Source: Pelobates cultripes (Eukaryota > Chordata > Amphibia > Anura > Pelobatidae). Taken from it: a stretch of 64,000 nt of DNA. The stretch's first letter is position 1; the number at the start of each line of letters is the position of its first letter. The notes under the pieces were generated by a model. It was not told the DNA's origin. It saw nothing but the letters and a program-made list of their open reading frames with translations, and did not search any database. The stretch lies in NCBI GenBank assembly GCA_933207985.1, contig OW240912.1, positions 230,777,619-230,841,618 on the forward strand, in the 5' to 3' direction. This document shows positions 32,103 to 42,274 of this stretch, in pieces. The position numbers were made by a program, and so were the translations under genes.

Positions 32103-33170
32103 TGTCTATTGGTGTCTATTGCAAGATTAATAACTGTCTAAAGAGAAAGGGATCCAGAACAGAATCAATTACTACTTTTGGACAACTTAATAATTCTACT
32201 TTAAGCTATCTGTACTTTTTCGGCCAATCTGCAATCCAAGAACAAGATTGTTTATTTAAGTTGATTACTTGTAGTTTCTACCATCCCTTCAAGCTTGGTG
32301 TAATTTTTGATCCTGGCCTCACCTTTGCACCTCATGTCCAGTCTGTTGCTAAAACCTGTCAATTCCAGCTTAAAAACATTTCCGGCATACGCCCCTTTCT
32401 AACGCAAGATGCTACCAAGGAGCTTGTTCATGCTCTTGTAATCTCTCGCATGGATTACTGTAATTCTCTCCTAATTGGTATCCCCAGAAGCCGTATTGCC
32501 CCCCTACAATCTGTGATGAATGCTGTTGCCAGGCTGATCTGTTGCTTCTCTCACACCTCACCCCTCTGTCGATCCCTACACTGACTTCCTTTACCCTACA
32601 GGTGTCAATTTAAAATACTAACCCTTACCTATACAGCTCTAAACCAACTCTAGCCCCTCTTACTTTTCTTCACTGATTCATATGTATGCCCCCTCTCGGT
32701 CTCTTTGTCCTGTCTGCTGCTCACACCCTTACTCTAAATTCACACCTGTTAGACTTCTCATGAGCGGCTCCTTTCCTTTGGAACAGCCTGCCTACCCCTG
32801 TCAGACTCTCCCCTAGTTTTCAATCATTTAAGAAGTCCCTAAAACCCCATCTTTCAGGAATTCATATGGCCCCCAAGTGTAACTTATATCTCTCAATCCT
32901 TCCCCTTGCTCTCTCCTAAAGGGCCATTCTCCACTCTCACCTCCAATTCTGCTACTTTCCCACCATGTATATTTGCTGTCTCCCTCAATACCCTTTATTG
33001 TGGTTTTTATACCCCACCTGCTCTAGACTGTAAGCTCATTTGAGCAGGGTCCTCAACTACCTATTGTTCCCATTAAATGTTGTTTATAGTATCATCTGGT
33101 AAATTCCTCTTATTGTAAAGCACTGTGGAATAAGTTGGCGCTATATAAATACTACTACTAATAATAATAA
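32103..33170 (+). mobile_element. L2-type LINE 3' part
   Basis: The plus strand carries LGVIFDPGLTFAPHVQSVAK, ISGIRPFLTQDATKELVHAL and VISRMDYCNSLLIGIP, followed by QSVMNAVARLIC. These are classic L2 reverse-transcriptase C-terminal blocks. After 32584 stops accumulate, but the pattern continues to the L2 tail AGCACTGTGGAATAAGTTGG, CGCTATATAAAT and a (TAA)n-like end at about 33165. It is 5'-truncated and inactive. Confidence 0.88.
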
Positions 33171-33324
33171 TACAGCGACCTGTTGTGTGAAACCATATCA
33201 AACGCAAACTCCAGGTTGAACACAACTACTGCAATATCCTGATCTATAATCTAGTGTCCTCTTCATAGAATGCAATAACGCTAGTTTTACATAAAGTTGC
33301 CTCCCGAATTAAATAGTGATTTGG

Positions 33325-34272
33325 TTAAAGGGACACAATGGTCACCAAATCAACTTTAGCTTAATGAAGCAGTGTTTGTATATAAATTGTGCCTCTGAAG
33401 TCTCACTGCTCAATTATCTGCTAGCCTCACCCAGCCCTAGTTCTTTTCATATCAACTGGTGGCTAAAACTTATATATTTTCAGTTTGCTGTACACCACTT
33501 CACTTTTAGCGATATCATGGAGGAGGCATGGCATCCTCCTCCAGTGGTCCAATCAGATGCTACTCATATAGGGTAGTAACATGTCTCAATGCAGGCACAC
33601 TCACCTCAGACACAAATGACCAATTAATGTGAAAGAGTGGTGTAAAATACTATATGTTGAGCAAAACTGTGTAATGTATAAATAATATTCAACTGAAATC
33701 AGAATAGCACTCACAAAAACATAAAATACCAATCATAACTATTCCACTACCCCAATAAAAGTTGCAAAGTGGTAACAAACGCTGGTGGTGAGTCCTTCCA
33801 AGCAATGCACATTTGGATCCAGTTTATACAAGGGGCTGATCCTCCCCGAGTGGGATAGTTGCTTGTCCACTCTATTTTTGTGAGTGCTATTCTGATTTCA
33901 GTTTAATATTATGTATACATTATCCAGTTTTGCACTATGCTTTTTTTGTGTTTGTTGTTTTTAGGTTTTGAAGTTGAAGATAGTTGTAATATGCACGTTA
34001 CCCTTGTGAATATTTTGTTTTGCACACAATTGTTTCTTTTATTTTACACTTACACCAGAGGACATTTAATGTCAAATTGCCTTGATTTACTTAGTTACTA
34101 ACCATGAGGCCCCACCTAGTGGCTGTTTGCAGTACAGCCAATAGAGGTGGAGTAAGCCTTGGAAAAAACACTGTGATTTATCCTAACTGCAGCACTTGTC
34201 TTCACAGGGATAAAAGGGCAGGGACACTTCATTGAGATGTAGTGGTCGGGCTACATATAGTGTCCCTTTTAT
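33325..34272. mobile_element. TTAA-flanked MITE with an internal foldback insertion
   Basis: The left end TTAAAGGGACACAATGGTCA and right end ATATAGTGTCCCTTTTA are inverted. The left TTAA is intact (33325-33328) and the right is degraded. The interior starts with AACTTTAGCTTAATGAAGCA, shared with the MITE at 60185. A foldback with arms near 33640-33722 and 33883-33945 (AGAATAGCACTCACAAAA and its inverse) seems to be inserted in the middle. The group is Kolobok/piggyBac-like by its TTAA target; this is inferred. Confidence 0.72.
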
Positions 34273-35479
34273 AGGTTCCATTTAGAGGTTGGGCAATGTA
34301 GGTTTATAACAATAACAATCAGCTATATTGCTCACTGAGGAAAATCTGCATACTCTTTATTTCTTAGACAGTATTTAAGTGACAAATTGTTATTTTGGGT
34401 CTCTTTCTGGATTAGCAAACATGACAAGCTAGTCAATAAGCAGAGCTAAACTAATAATATAGATATGAAAACTCCAGAATGTAGCTGGCCAAGCCTATTC
34501 TACTTTAGTTTCAAAATATTGCATTTTCTCCACAGCTGAATAGCCTATAGTTGGCTCTGAGCTCTGTAGTACAATTTTAGTTTGTCACTTTTGCTAGGAT
34601 AGCAGAAACTAATGTCATGAGGAATTGATTCACTTGGTTTCAGAACAATTTCCAAACATCATTTTTACTCATTTGCATTGAGCAAGAAATTACGGTGCTG
34701 CACATTGTCTATTATAAGCAGCTACTGTAACAGATATATTGTTAATTGTCTCCTGAGGAGTGATATATACATATTAAAGTCTTTCTGGGAAAAGCACAGT
34801 CTGCTGATTAGGAAGCAATTATATTGACATTGAGTTATTTTATTTCCTTAGGGCTGAATAAAATAATGTTTAGAATTAAATAGAATGGATGATGTAAAAC
34901 CCTGTTGTGGGCATGTAGAATGAGAAGAGGTGTCTGTAAAATTAGCATTTTAAAGATTGTAGAGCAAAAAGGGAGGTTAGGAGTCTTTCGATAATAAAAA
35001 TATATAGTACATGACTGGCTAGAATCTCCATATGAGCAACAAGTATCTTAAATGCTTGGAAATTGGATATGAATAAGTACACAGCTGGAAAATGTATGCT
35101 AATTGTGAATGTGTTTCTTCACTATCAAAAATGTGTATATATGTGCAGAAATGATTACTAGCTTGGCGAGGAATGACTTTCTCTGCCAAGAACCCATTCC
35201 ACCAATTTAATATCTGCAAATTGCTTGGAAATGACACCTCCTCGTCTTTCAGTAAAGTTGCAAATGGAGTTCTCTTATAAGTCTCTTATACCTGTCAGCC
35301 TCATTTTTATTTATTTAATATTGTCACACCTTCTGTAAGTTTCTAAAATGTGATTATTTGTAACCTCAAATTCTATATAAAACTTCTGTTTTGTTATATA
35401 TTTATATGCTAGTTATACACCCCATATTTCAAATATACATCTGTTATGCTAATGTTTATTCAAGCAAAAACTGCTTGGT
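34273..35479. other. No recognisable feature
   Basis: AT-rich, possibly single-copy sequence. I see no transposon ends or credible exons. Confidence 0.4.
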
Positions 35480-36293
35480 AGGGCATGGCTGACCGTCGAG
35501 GAGAAAAAAAACACGAAGGGAGAGTTCCAAATCCAAACCGACCAACATGGACATAAAAGGCCATTTTCAAACTCTGAAAAGCCAACAAACCAATACTACA
35601 GCAGATGGCACCCATCCATGGCACCATCCAAACAATTAAAACTGATCGATCCGATGCGGCACTCTATAAAAGATTGCCATAAATTGGCACAAGATGGCTA
35701 CGAACCTGTGGCCTGCTCTCCCACATCTGAAGTCTAAAATGCCAGAAGATACCATTGTCAGATTCCCAGCATATCAGATCAAGTACAGGTGACAGAGGGT
35801 ATTGTCATTAAAATGTAAATATCTCAGCAGCAACTCATATCTTGTTCTAGACATGGTTTGGGAGTACGCTGGACTAGAACAGATAGGGTTGGTGCTCAAG
35901 TAAGAGCAAACAGGAATTGTATTACTTTTTTCACAGGTTCTGGCTCTTTGGCAACACTTGAAGAAACTGGTTACAAACTATCACGATCTGATCTCTGTCT
36001 CTCTCCCATTACAAAATGCTACAGAGGAGAGAGGGGCAGAGATCACTGTCAAAGTGAGTGTTTGTAACACCCACTTTGAAAGCAGCCAATTGTGAGCAAT
36101 TGCGTGTTGCTCTTACAGCGTAATTGACTGCTACTATCTGCATGGCGGATAGTAACAGAGGGATTTCATCTGAAGCAATCTCTGATCGCTCCTGCCGCTC
36201 GTTTTCCGTGATGACAGTTCACAACTGTCACCGGTCTTCAAGGGGATGTTACCGATGAAGGTCCTGAACAGTCATCGGTCCTCAAGGGGTTAA
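35480..36293. mobile_element. Repeat ending in a piggyBac-like terminus
   Basis: The right edge GTCATCGGTCCTCAAGGGG is followed by TTAA (36290-36293). On the minus strand this reads TTAACCCCTTGAGGACC, the terminus of a common TTAA-targeted MITE in frogs. The related words GTCACCGGTCTTCAAGGGG occur at 36226-36244. The left end was not identified. The first 350 bp (35480-35830) are of unknown origin. Confidence 0.5.
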
Positions 36294-36589
36294 TAACTAG
36301 CAGAAATGAAATCACCAAGCCGTAATTCACAAGAGGCTTTACATATCCAAAGGATATGAGCAACCAAGCTGTGAAATCAGACTAAATTCAAATGTTAACT
36401 GACCCATCCAAAATGATTAGGAAGAAACCCATATGACTAACTTGCATTTGTGTGTAGTATTAGTGTTTGAGTGAAGTGTGTGTTTGACTGCTTGTATATA
36501 AATTAGACATTTGAATGTTTTTGCATGTAATGTTTGAGTTTGCAGGGGTATCTTTGCATGTTGTGTTGTTTGATTGCTGTGATGTATGC

Positions 36590-36880
36590 ACATACATTAC
36601 CACGTACATACATACACAAACTTATTAACACACAGACATACATAAAAAACATTGACATATACACACTGACATACACACAGACACAAAGATGAACACTTTG
36701 ACACATGCACAGACCTTGACACACAGATAAATGCTGGCATATACACATACACACCAATGCACACATACTGACATACATACACAAACTCAGATACACACAG
36801 TAACACACCTTCAGATACGCACACTGGCACATCCAAACACACTGCTGCACATACAAATACACTAATCTAGACATACTGAC
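36590..36880 (+). repeat. CA-rich minisatellite with hAT insertions
   Basis: Interrupted units such as ACACACTGACATACACACAG. The array is broken by the hAT at 36881-41490 and continues at 41499-41790, again at 44087-44382 in the duplicate, and at 47140-47230 after the next hAT. Frames here are artefacts. Confidence 0.85.
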
Positions 36881-37874
36881 TAGAGTTGAGCGGACACCTG
36901 GATGTTCAGGGCTGGTGGGTTCGGCCGAACTTTGAAAAAAGTCCGGGTTCTTGCTCGAACTTGACCCTGAACCTGAACCACATTGAAGTCAATGGGGACC
37001 CGAACTTTTGGCCACAAAAATGCCTCTAAAAATGTCCTGGAAAGGGCTACAGAGCTGCAAAAGGAAGTAACATGGGGGTAAGAGTAGGACAAGTGCCCTG
37101 CAAACAAATGTGGATAGGGAAATCACTTAAAATAACATAAAAATTAAAAATACAGCTGAGCCATAAAATAGCACTAGATGGAATCTTTGATTTTAGCTTT
37201 GGAAGAACATAAATCAAAATCTAAAGCATGGCTGTCAAGAGGATCACCAGAATTTTCCATTTGAGAGAGGGTTGAAGTGCAGGGTATTCTCTTTCATTGT
37301 TCAAACTGAGCTCAACTCCTGATACATGGAGAAAAGGCCTTTTTTTTTTATTGTGGTAGCCTACAAAATATTGGGACATACAAAAAAAAGAAACATTTGT
37401 GGCCTGCGGTGCATTTCTTGCAGTCCTGATGCATGGAGAAATGCTCAACTCCTGATGCATGGAGAAAAGTCCTTCACAAGCCTCTGCTAATGTGTACATA
37501 GTTTATTCTAAGTGACCCATAGGTTGAGGAGGCGGTGACTGTGGCGTTGTAGGTGGAAGCGGCGGTGGAGGAGGAGGTAGCCAACACTGTTTTTTAGATA
37601 TATATATTTTTTATTTTAATTGGGGTAGCCAGTGGCATACATACTGAGGTTGCAGGGGTCGCCGCTGCGACCGGGCCCAGCCCACCAGGAGGCCTGGCTA
37701 CCCTGCAACCCGGTATGTACCCACTGTAACTCACGGGACAGTGCTCCCTCGCGCGCCTGCCAGCCAGCCTGCAGGACCGGCCGCCCAGGAGCACCACTGG
37801 ACCCCAGGTATCCCATCAGCACCCCCAAAGGTAGGGAGGCTGGGGGGATTAATTTTTTTATTTTTTTTTTAAAG

Positions 37875-38145
37875 TGTGTGTTAGTGTGTGTGTGTTAGAG
37901 AGAGTGTGTGTTAGAGTGTGTGTTAGTGTGTGTGTGTGTTAGTGTGTGTGTGTTAGAGAGTGTGTGCTAGTGTGTCAGTGAGTGTGTTACTGTGTGTGTC
38001 TGATACTGAGTGTGTTAGTTTGTGGGCATCTGTAGTATAAGTGATTGTGTATGTATGTCTGTCAATGCGTGTGTGTCTGTCAGTAAATATGTGTGTCTGT
38101 TAGCTAGTGTGTATGCGTCTGTTCATGAGAGTGTGTGTGTCTTAA
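37875..38145 (+). repeat. GT-rich microsatellite
   Basis: Runs of GTGTGTTAGTGTGT and GAGAGTGTGTGTTAGAG words, imperfect and without coding meaning. Confidence 0.85.
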
Positions 38146-38244
38146 GCACTTACCTTTCTCCAGCGCCGGACTCCCTTGGTGCTGGGGATCTCTCTGCCCT
38201 GATCCGCCTCTCAAGAGCCGCGCGCGCATTCAAACCGTCCATAC

Positions 38245-38475
38245 CGTCATTACTCAATGATTTCCAATGGACGTTCAGCGTCTTCTCACTGTGATTTTCA
38301 CAGTGAGAATTGCAGAAGCTCCTCTAGCGGCTGTCAATTAGACAGCCACTAGAGGCTGGCTTAACCCTCAGTGAAACATAGCTATGTTTTCAGCTGCAGG
38401 GTTAAAACTAGAGGGACCTGGCACCCAGACCACTTCATTGAGCTGATGTGATCTGGGTGTCTGTAGTGGTCCTTA
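38245..38475 (-). mobile_element. TTAA-type MITE fragment (reverse)
   Basis: It shows CCTCTAGCGGCTGTCAATTA, then AGACAGCCACTAGAGGCTGG and GCACCCAGACCACTTCATTG, ending at CCTTAAG. This is the reverse of the MITE inside the gypsy-like element at 31241-31443. Palindromic stems are present; no coding. Confidence 0.65.
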
Positions 38476-38689
38476 AGTGTATGTGTACCTGCATGCACTG
38501 GTGTACATACCGCAGCCCTGCGACCCCTGCGACCAGGTGCCCGCCGCCATGTGTTGCGGCCCCAGCCCGCGCAAAGTAAGTGCGCGGGGGGGGCCCACGG
38601 ATCAGTTTTCACACCGGGGCCCCATGGGTTGTGTGTATGCCACTGGGGGTAGCCTCCAAATTATTGGGACATATAAAAAAAAAGAAAAC

Positions 38690-38885
38690 TGTTCCACAGA
38701 GCGACTGACCCATGCGTGCTGCATCTGAAACTCCACTATCGCCTGCTTCTGCTCGCACAGTCTCATGAGACGGTGAGCGGGAAGGCCGAAGTTACGCTGC
38801 AGCGCAGACAGGCAAGCAGCAGCAGGGTGAGAACGTCAAAAGTGCGCACAGACGGCCCGCACTTTCTGCAGCAGCTCTGATATAT
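38690..38885 (-). pseudogene. hAT transposase central fragment
   Basis: The minus strand reads ISELLQKVRAVCAHF, SHPAAACLSALQRNFGLPAH and RLCEQKQAIVEFQMQHAW, collinear with 20775-20990 of the other copy. The DVPTKWNS block is deleted. It stops at the nested hAT on one side and at the SCAN-like patch on the other. Confidence 0.8.
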
Positions 38886-39022
38886 CTGGGTATACACCGT
38901 GGCATCTTAAGGGCCACCCAGAACTGGCTCAACTCCCATCAAGCCAAGTTCCCGCAGGAGATCACCCAGCTCATCATGCTAGAGCACTTCGTCAATGTGC
39001 TCCCCAACGAGAAGGCGACAAC
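38886..39022 (+). pseudogene. SCAN/gag-like patch
   Basis: A plus-strand frame from about 38907 reads LRATQNWLNSHQAKFPQEIT, then QLIMLEHFVNVLPNE. The pattern W-L-x-P/S...K..EI..L(I/V)(M/V)LE.F...LP.E is that of SCAN domains and of the Gmr1-type gypsy gag from which SCAN arose. It lies between the transposase fragment and the 18S fragment, opposite in strand to the transposase. Only about 45 residues are visible, so the call is tentative. Confidence 0.45.
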
Positions 39023-39031
39023 GTCAATCCA

Positions 39032-39272
39032 TATCAACTTTCGATGCCCTTGACTGCGCCTACCATGGTGACCATGGGTAATGGGGAATCAGGGTTCGAT
39101 TCCGTAAAGTGACCCTGACAAACGGCTACCACATGCAAGAAAGGCAGCATGCGCGCAAATGACCCACTCCCGACACGGGAAGGTAGTGACGACAAATAAC
39201 AATGCAGGACTCTTTAGAGGCCCTGTAATTGTAATGAGTCCACTTAAAATCCTTTAACTCTGATCAATTGGA
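39032..39272 (+). pseudogene. 18S rRNA fragment in the second hAT copy
   Basis: The plus strand reads TATCAACTTTCGATG, CTACCATGGTGACCATGGGT and AATCAGGGTTCGATTCC, then AACGGCTACCACATGCAAGA, AGGCAGCATGCGCGCAAAT, ACCCACTCCCGACACGGGA-like and AACAATGCAGGACTCTTTAG, ending AAATCCTTTAAC. It overlaps the 18S region carried at 21001-21337 and is again antisense to the transposase, but lies between the tandem repeat and the transposase rather than within it. It is more diverged than the first. Confidence 0.87.
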
Positions 39273-39274
39273 AT

Positions 39275-41130
39275 GTTTGCAACTGCGCAGTAAGCACACT
39301 ATTTGACGCTTCTATTTGACTCTCAGATATGAAGAGCAGGCCCTAAAATGTACTATTTAGCATATTAGAACCCAGAAAATTTGAATTTTTACAACTGCGC
39401 TGTAAGCACAGTATTAGACGCTTTAATTTGACTCTCAGATATGAAGTCCACCCCACTAAAATACCATTTAGCAGTTTAGCACCCAAAAATTTTTAAGTTT
39501 TAAAACTGCAATGTGACAGCAGTATTTGACGCTTCTATTTGACTCTCAGATATGAAGAGCATACCCAAAATGTACTATTTAACAGTTTAGCAGCAAAAAA
39601 TTAGAATGTTTAAAATTGCTCTGTATCCGCAGTATTTGACGCTTTCCAGTTGACTCTCAGATATGAAGAGCATGCCCAAAATTTACTATTTAGCAGATTA
39701 GCACCGAGAAAATTAGAATTTTTACAACTGCGCTGTAAGCACAATATTAGATGCTTCGATTTGACTCTGAAATATGAAGAGCAGGCCACAAAATTTACTA
39801 TTTAGCAGATTAGCACCCAGAAAATAAGAATGTTTACCACTGCACTGTATTAGATGCTTCGATTTGACTCTCATATATGTAGTACACCGCAGGCCGCAAA
39901 TGTACTATTTAGCAGATAAGCAGCAAAACAATTAGAATTTTTACAACTGCGCTGTAAGCACACTATTAGACGCTTCGATTTGACTCTTAGATATGAAGTG
40001 AACACCTCAAATATATGTTATGGACAGAATAATTAAAATAAAATGGCTATTTACTAATGTCTATTTATTCTGTGTTCACTATGTTAAAACTGTCTGCTAG
40101 AGTAAATATTCCCTCCCCCCCCCCCACAATGTGTTCAGTTACTATTTCCTATGCAAATTCCTCCCATCCTGCTATTTCCTCTGCAAATTCCTCCCATCCC
40201 CCCTTCCAATCGAGCAAGCCTTGTGTAACAAATTCCTGTGTTAAAGGAACAGCTTCCTTTACTAACTCCTCCCCCACTTCCTTTGTGCAACTAAAGCTCT
40301 ATAGAAACATGCCACATGTAGTAAAATGGAGCTGGAATGGGGCTGGGATACAAAGAAATGTCATGTGATGATGCTGGGGTCACGCCCAGTAGGGTGGGTT
40401 TAGACAAGACCCCTTAGACTGTTAACCAATTGATGAATGTATACTGTATGTTAACTGTGACTCTGTACATGACGTATTTCTGCTTTAAAAGGGAATTGCA
40501 CCCCCTGGAATAAAGGCTACTCTGGAGTTCTTCATAAACCTGCAATGTGTCCGGTGTGATTTACTTCCAGAAGACATGCGCACAATCAATTTAGAAAGGA
40601 GTAGATAGACAAATAATGAAAGTTTTCTAAAACATATACTATTTAGCACCAAAAAAAAATTAGACTTTTTAAAACTCCAAGCAGCAGATTAGCACCAAAA
40701 CAATTAGAATGTTTACCACTGCCCTGTAAGCGCACTATTAGACGCTAATATTTCACTCTCAGATATGAAGTGCACGCCCCAAAATGTACTATTTAGCAGA
40801 TTAGCAGCAAAATAATTAGAATGTTTACCAATGTGCTGTTTACCAGATGCTTCTATTTGACTCTCAGATATGAAGTGCACCCCACTAAAATACTTCTTAG
40901 CAGTTTAGCACCCAAAAATTTTTACGTTTTAAAAATGCAATGTGACAGCAGTATTTGACGCTTCTACTTGACTCTCAGATATGAAGTGCACCCCACTAAT
41001 GTACTCTCCCACTAATGTACCATTTAGCACCAAAAAAATTTACTTTTTAAAACTCTGCTGTAACCGCGATATTTGAAGCTTCTATTTGACTCTCAGATTT
41101 GAAGTGCACCCCACTAATGTACTAGTTTGC
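39275..41130 (-). repeat. Expanded tandem repeat of the hAT family
   Basis: Units of about 105-120 bp contain GACGCTTCTATTTGACTCTC, AGATATGAAGTGCACCCCAC, TACTATTTAGCAGATTAGCA and TTTTTACAACTGCGCTGTAA. A 0.6-kb LTR-like insert (40016-40576) lies between units. The array is the reverse of 17280-17870 and is much longer here. Confidence 0.85.
40016..40576 (+). mobile_element. Probable solo LTR, first duplicate
   Basis: A 561-bp block from TGTTATGGACAG to AGAAGACA within the tandem array. It has a C10-11 run, a TATA-like CTTTAAAAGG (about 40483), AATAAA at 40509-40514 and a GT-rich downstream stretch (TGTGTCCGGTGTG), the order expected for U3-R-U5. I could not find a matching target duplication. 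The Asn/Ser-rich frame across it is not a known protein. It is probably an endogenous-retrovirus-like LTR. Confidence 0.55.
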
Positions 41131-41794
41131 AGAATTCTTTCCTAAGCTGTCCCACACAGCGGCAGCATCCTCTCCCTACACTAATAAGAGCTCATGTGCT
41201 TGCGGCGCTACGCTACTCCAGCTTATATATATAGAGGCTTGGTCACATGCTGCACTGGCCAATCACAGCCATACCATTAGTAGGCATGGCTGTGGTGGCT
41301 TCTAAGGGCAGACGAGTCAAACGCTTGTTGATTGGCTGCCCTGCAGCCTTTGAAAACGCGCCATTAAATCGCCAAACACAGAACTCCAACCTGAACATAC
41401 AGTAATATGTCCATGTTCAGGTCCGGGGTCCACCGAAACGTAATGTTCGGTACGAACCTGAACTTTACAGTTCGGGTTCGCTCAACTCTAATACTGACAT
41501 TTACACACAGAGATACACTCATGACTTGACACATACACACACTCAGATGCACACACTGGGACAAACACACACCTTGACAGATACACACACTGTCACATAC
41601 ACACATTCAGATAAACACAGTGGCACATACACAAACATTGACCCACAGATACACACAATGGCACACACAAACACACTGATACACACATACCGACATAAAC
41701 ACACACAAACACATACACACAGATACACGCACTCAGATACAGATACTGACACACACACTCAGATGCACAAAGTGACACATACACACACCTTGAC

Positions 41795-42274
41795 CAGGGC
41801 CGGCCTTAGGTCTTTGGGAGCCCTGTGCGAAAAATCTTAACAGTGCCCCCCCTTCCAGTTCCCCCTTCTCACACACCCTGCCACACACACACACACGCAG
41901 ACAGCCACACACAGACACAGACATAGAAACATAGAATGTGACGGCAGATAAGAACCATTCGACCCATCTAGTATGCCCAGACAGTCACACATAGGTAGTC
42001 ACACACACAGAGGCAGACAGCCACACACAAACATACATGCAGACAGCCACACACAAACACACACGCAGAGAGCCACACACAAACATGCAGGCAAAGAGCG
42101 ACACACAAACACACAGGCTGACAGCCACACACAAACACACAGGCAGACAGCCACACACAGACAGCCACACACAAACACACACACAGTCAGCCACACACAC
42201 AGGCAGACATAGAAACATAGAATGTGACAGCAGATAAGAACCTTTTGGCCCATCTACTCTGCCCAGACAGTCAC
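41795..42274 (+). mobile_element. Truncated CAGGGCCGGCC hAT (first duplicate)
   Basis: The left end CAGGGCCGGCCTTAGGTCTT is as in 44383, followed by CA repeats and two short Rex1-LINE 3' tags (CATAGAAACATAGAATGTGA at about 41924 and about 42209). It is cut at the duplication junction. Confidence 0.8.
41875..42215 (+). repeat. CAGACAGCCACACACAAACA minisatellite
   Basis: About 15 imperfect units of 20 bp and related lengths (with CACACGCAGAGAGCC and AGGCAGACAGCC variants). The second duplicate lacks most of this expansion. Confidence 0.88.

Larger units (their letters stand above)
37630..38645 (+). mobile_element. hAT nested in the second 18S-bearing hAT
   Basis: CAGTGGCATACATACTGAGG at the left and GTGTATGCCACTG at the right are bounded by a perfect 8-bp duplication, ggggtagc (37622-37629 and 38646-38653). 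It contains the module CACTGGACCCCAGGTATC with GGTAGG (37793-37836), a GT microsatellite (37875-38140), a TTAA-type MITE in reverse (about 38245-38475), and near the right end a GC-rich block (38505-38610) that resembles the GC block of the GTCGTCAACC family. Confidence 0.9.
36881..41490 (-). mobile_element. Second copy of the 18S-bearing hAT family
   Basis: The ends TAGAGTTGAGCGGACACCTG and TTCGGGTTCGCTCAACTCTA are flanked by a perfect 8-bp duplication, atactgac (36873-36880 and 41491-41498). Read on the minus strand it has the promoter (about 41215-41300), the long tandem repeat with an LTR inside, an antisense 18S fragment, a SCAN-like patch, a short transposase piece and another hAT inserted at 37630-38645. 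It is more degraded than the copy at 16741-22317. Confidence 0.9.
39687..42274 (+). repeat. Tandem duplication, unit 1 (2,588 bp)
   Basis: This block recurs immediately downstream at 42275 with a constant offset of 2,588 bp. It includes part of the hAT tandem array, the LTR, the hAT promoter and terminus, CA repeats and the start of the CAGGGCCGGCC hAT. Only a handful of single-base differences were noticed over more than 2.2 kb (for example near 40381, 40788, 41431 and 41456). Confidence 0.92.

Noticed and set aside
33590..33960. An RNA gene suggested by strong complementarity
   Set aside because: The complementary arms are best explained as a foldback transposon inside a MITE; no Pol III boxes or known RNA motif were seen.
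40057..40368. A 103-codon frame present twice (also 42645-42956)
   Set aside because: It lies across an LTR-like sequence and is repeated only because of the segmental duplication; Asn/Ser-rich with no known domain.
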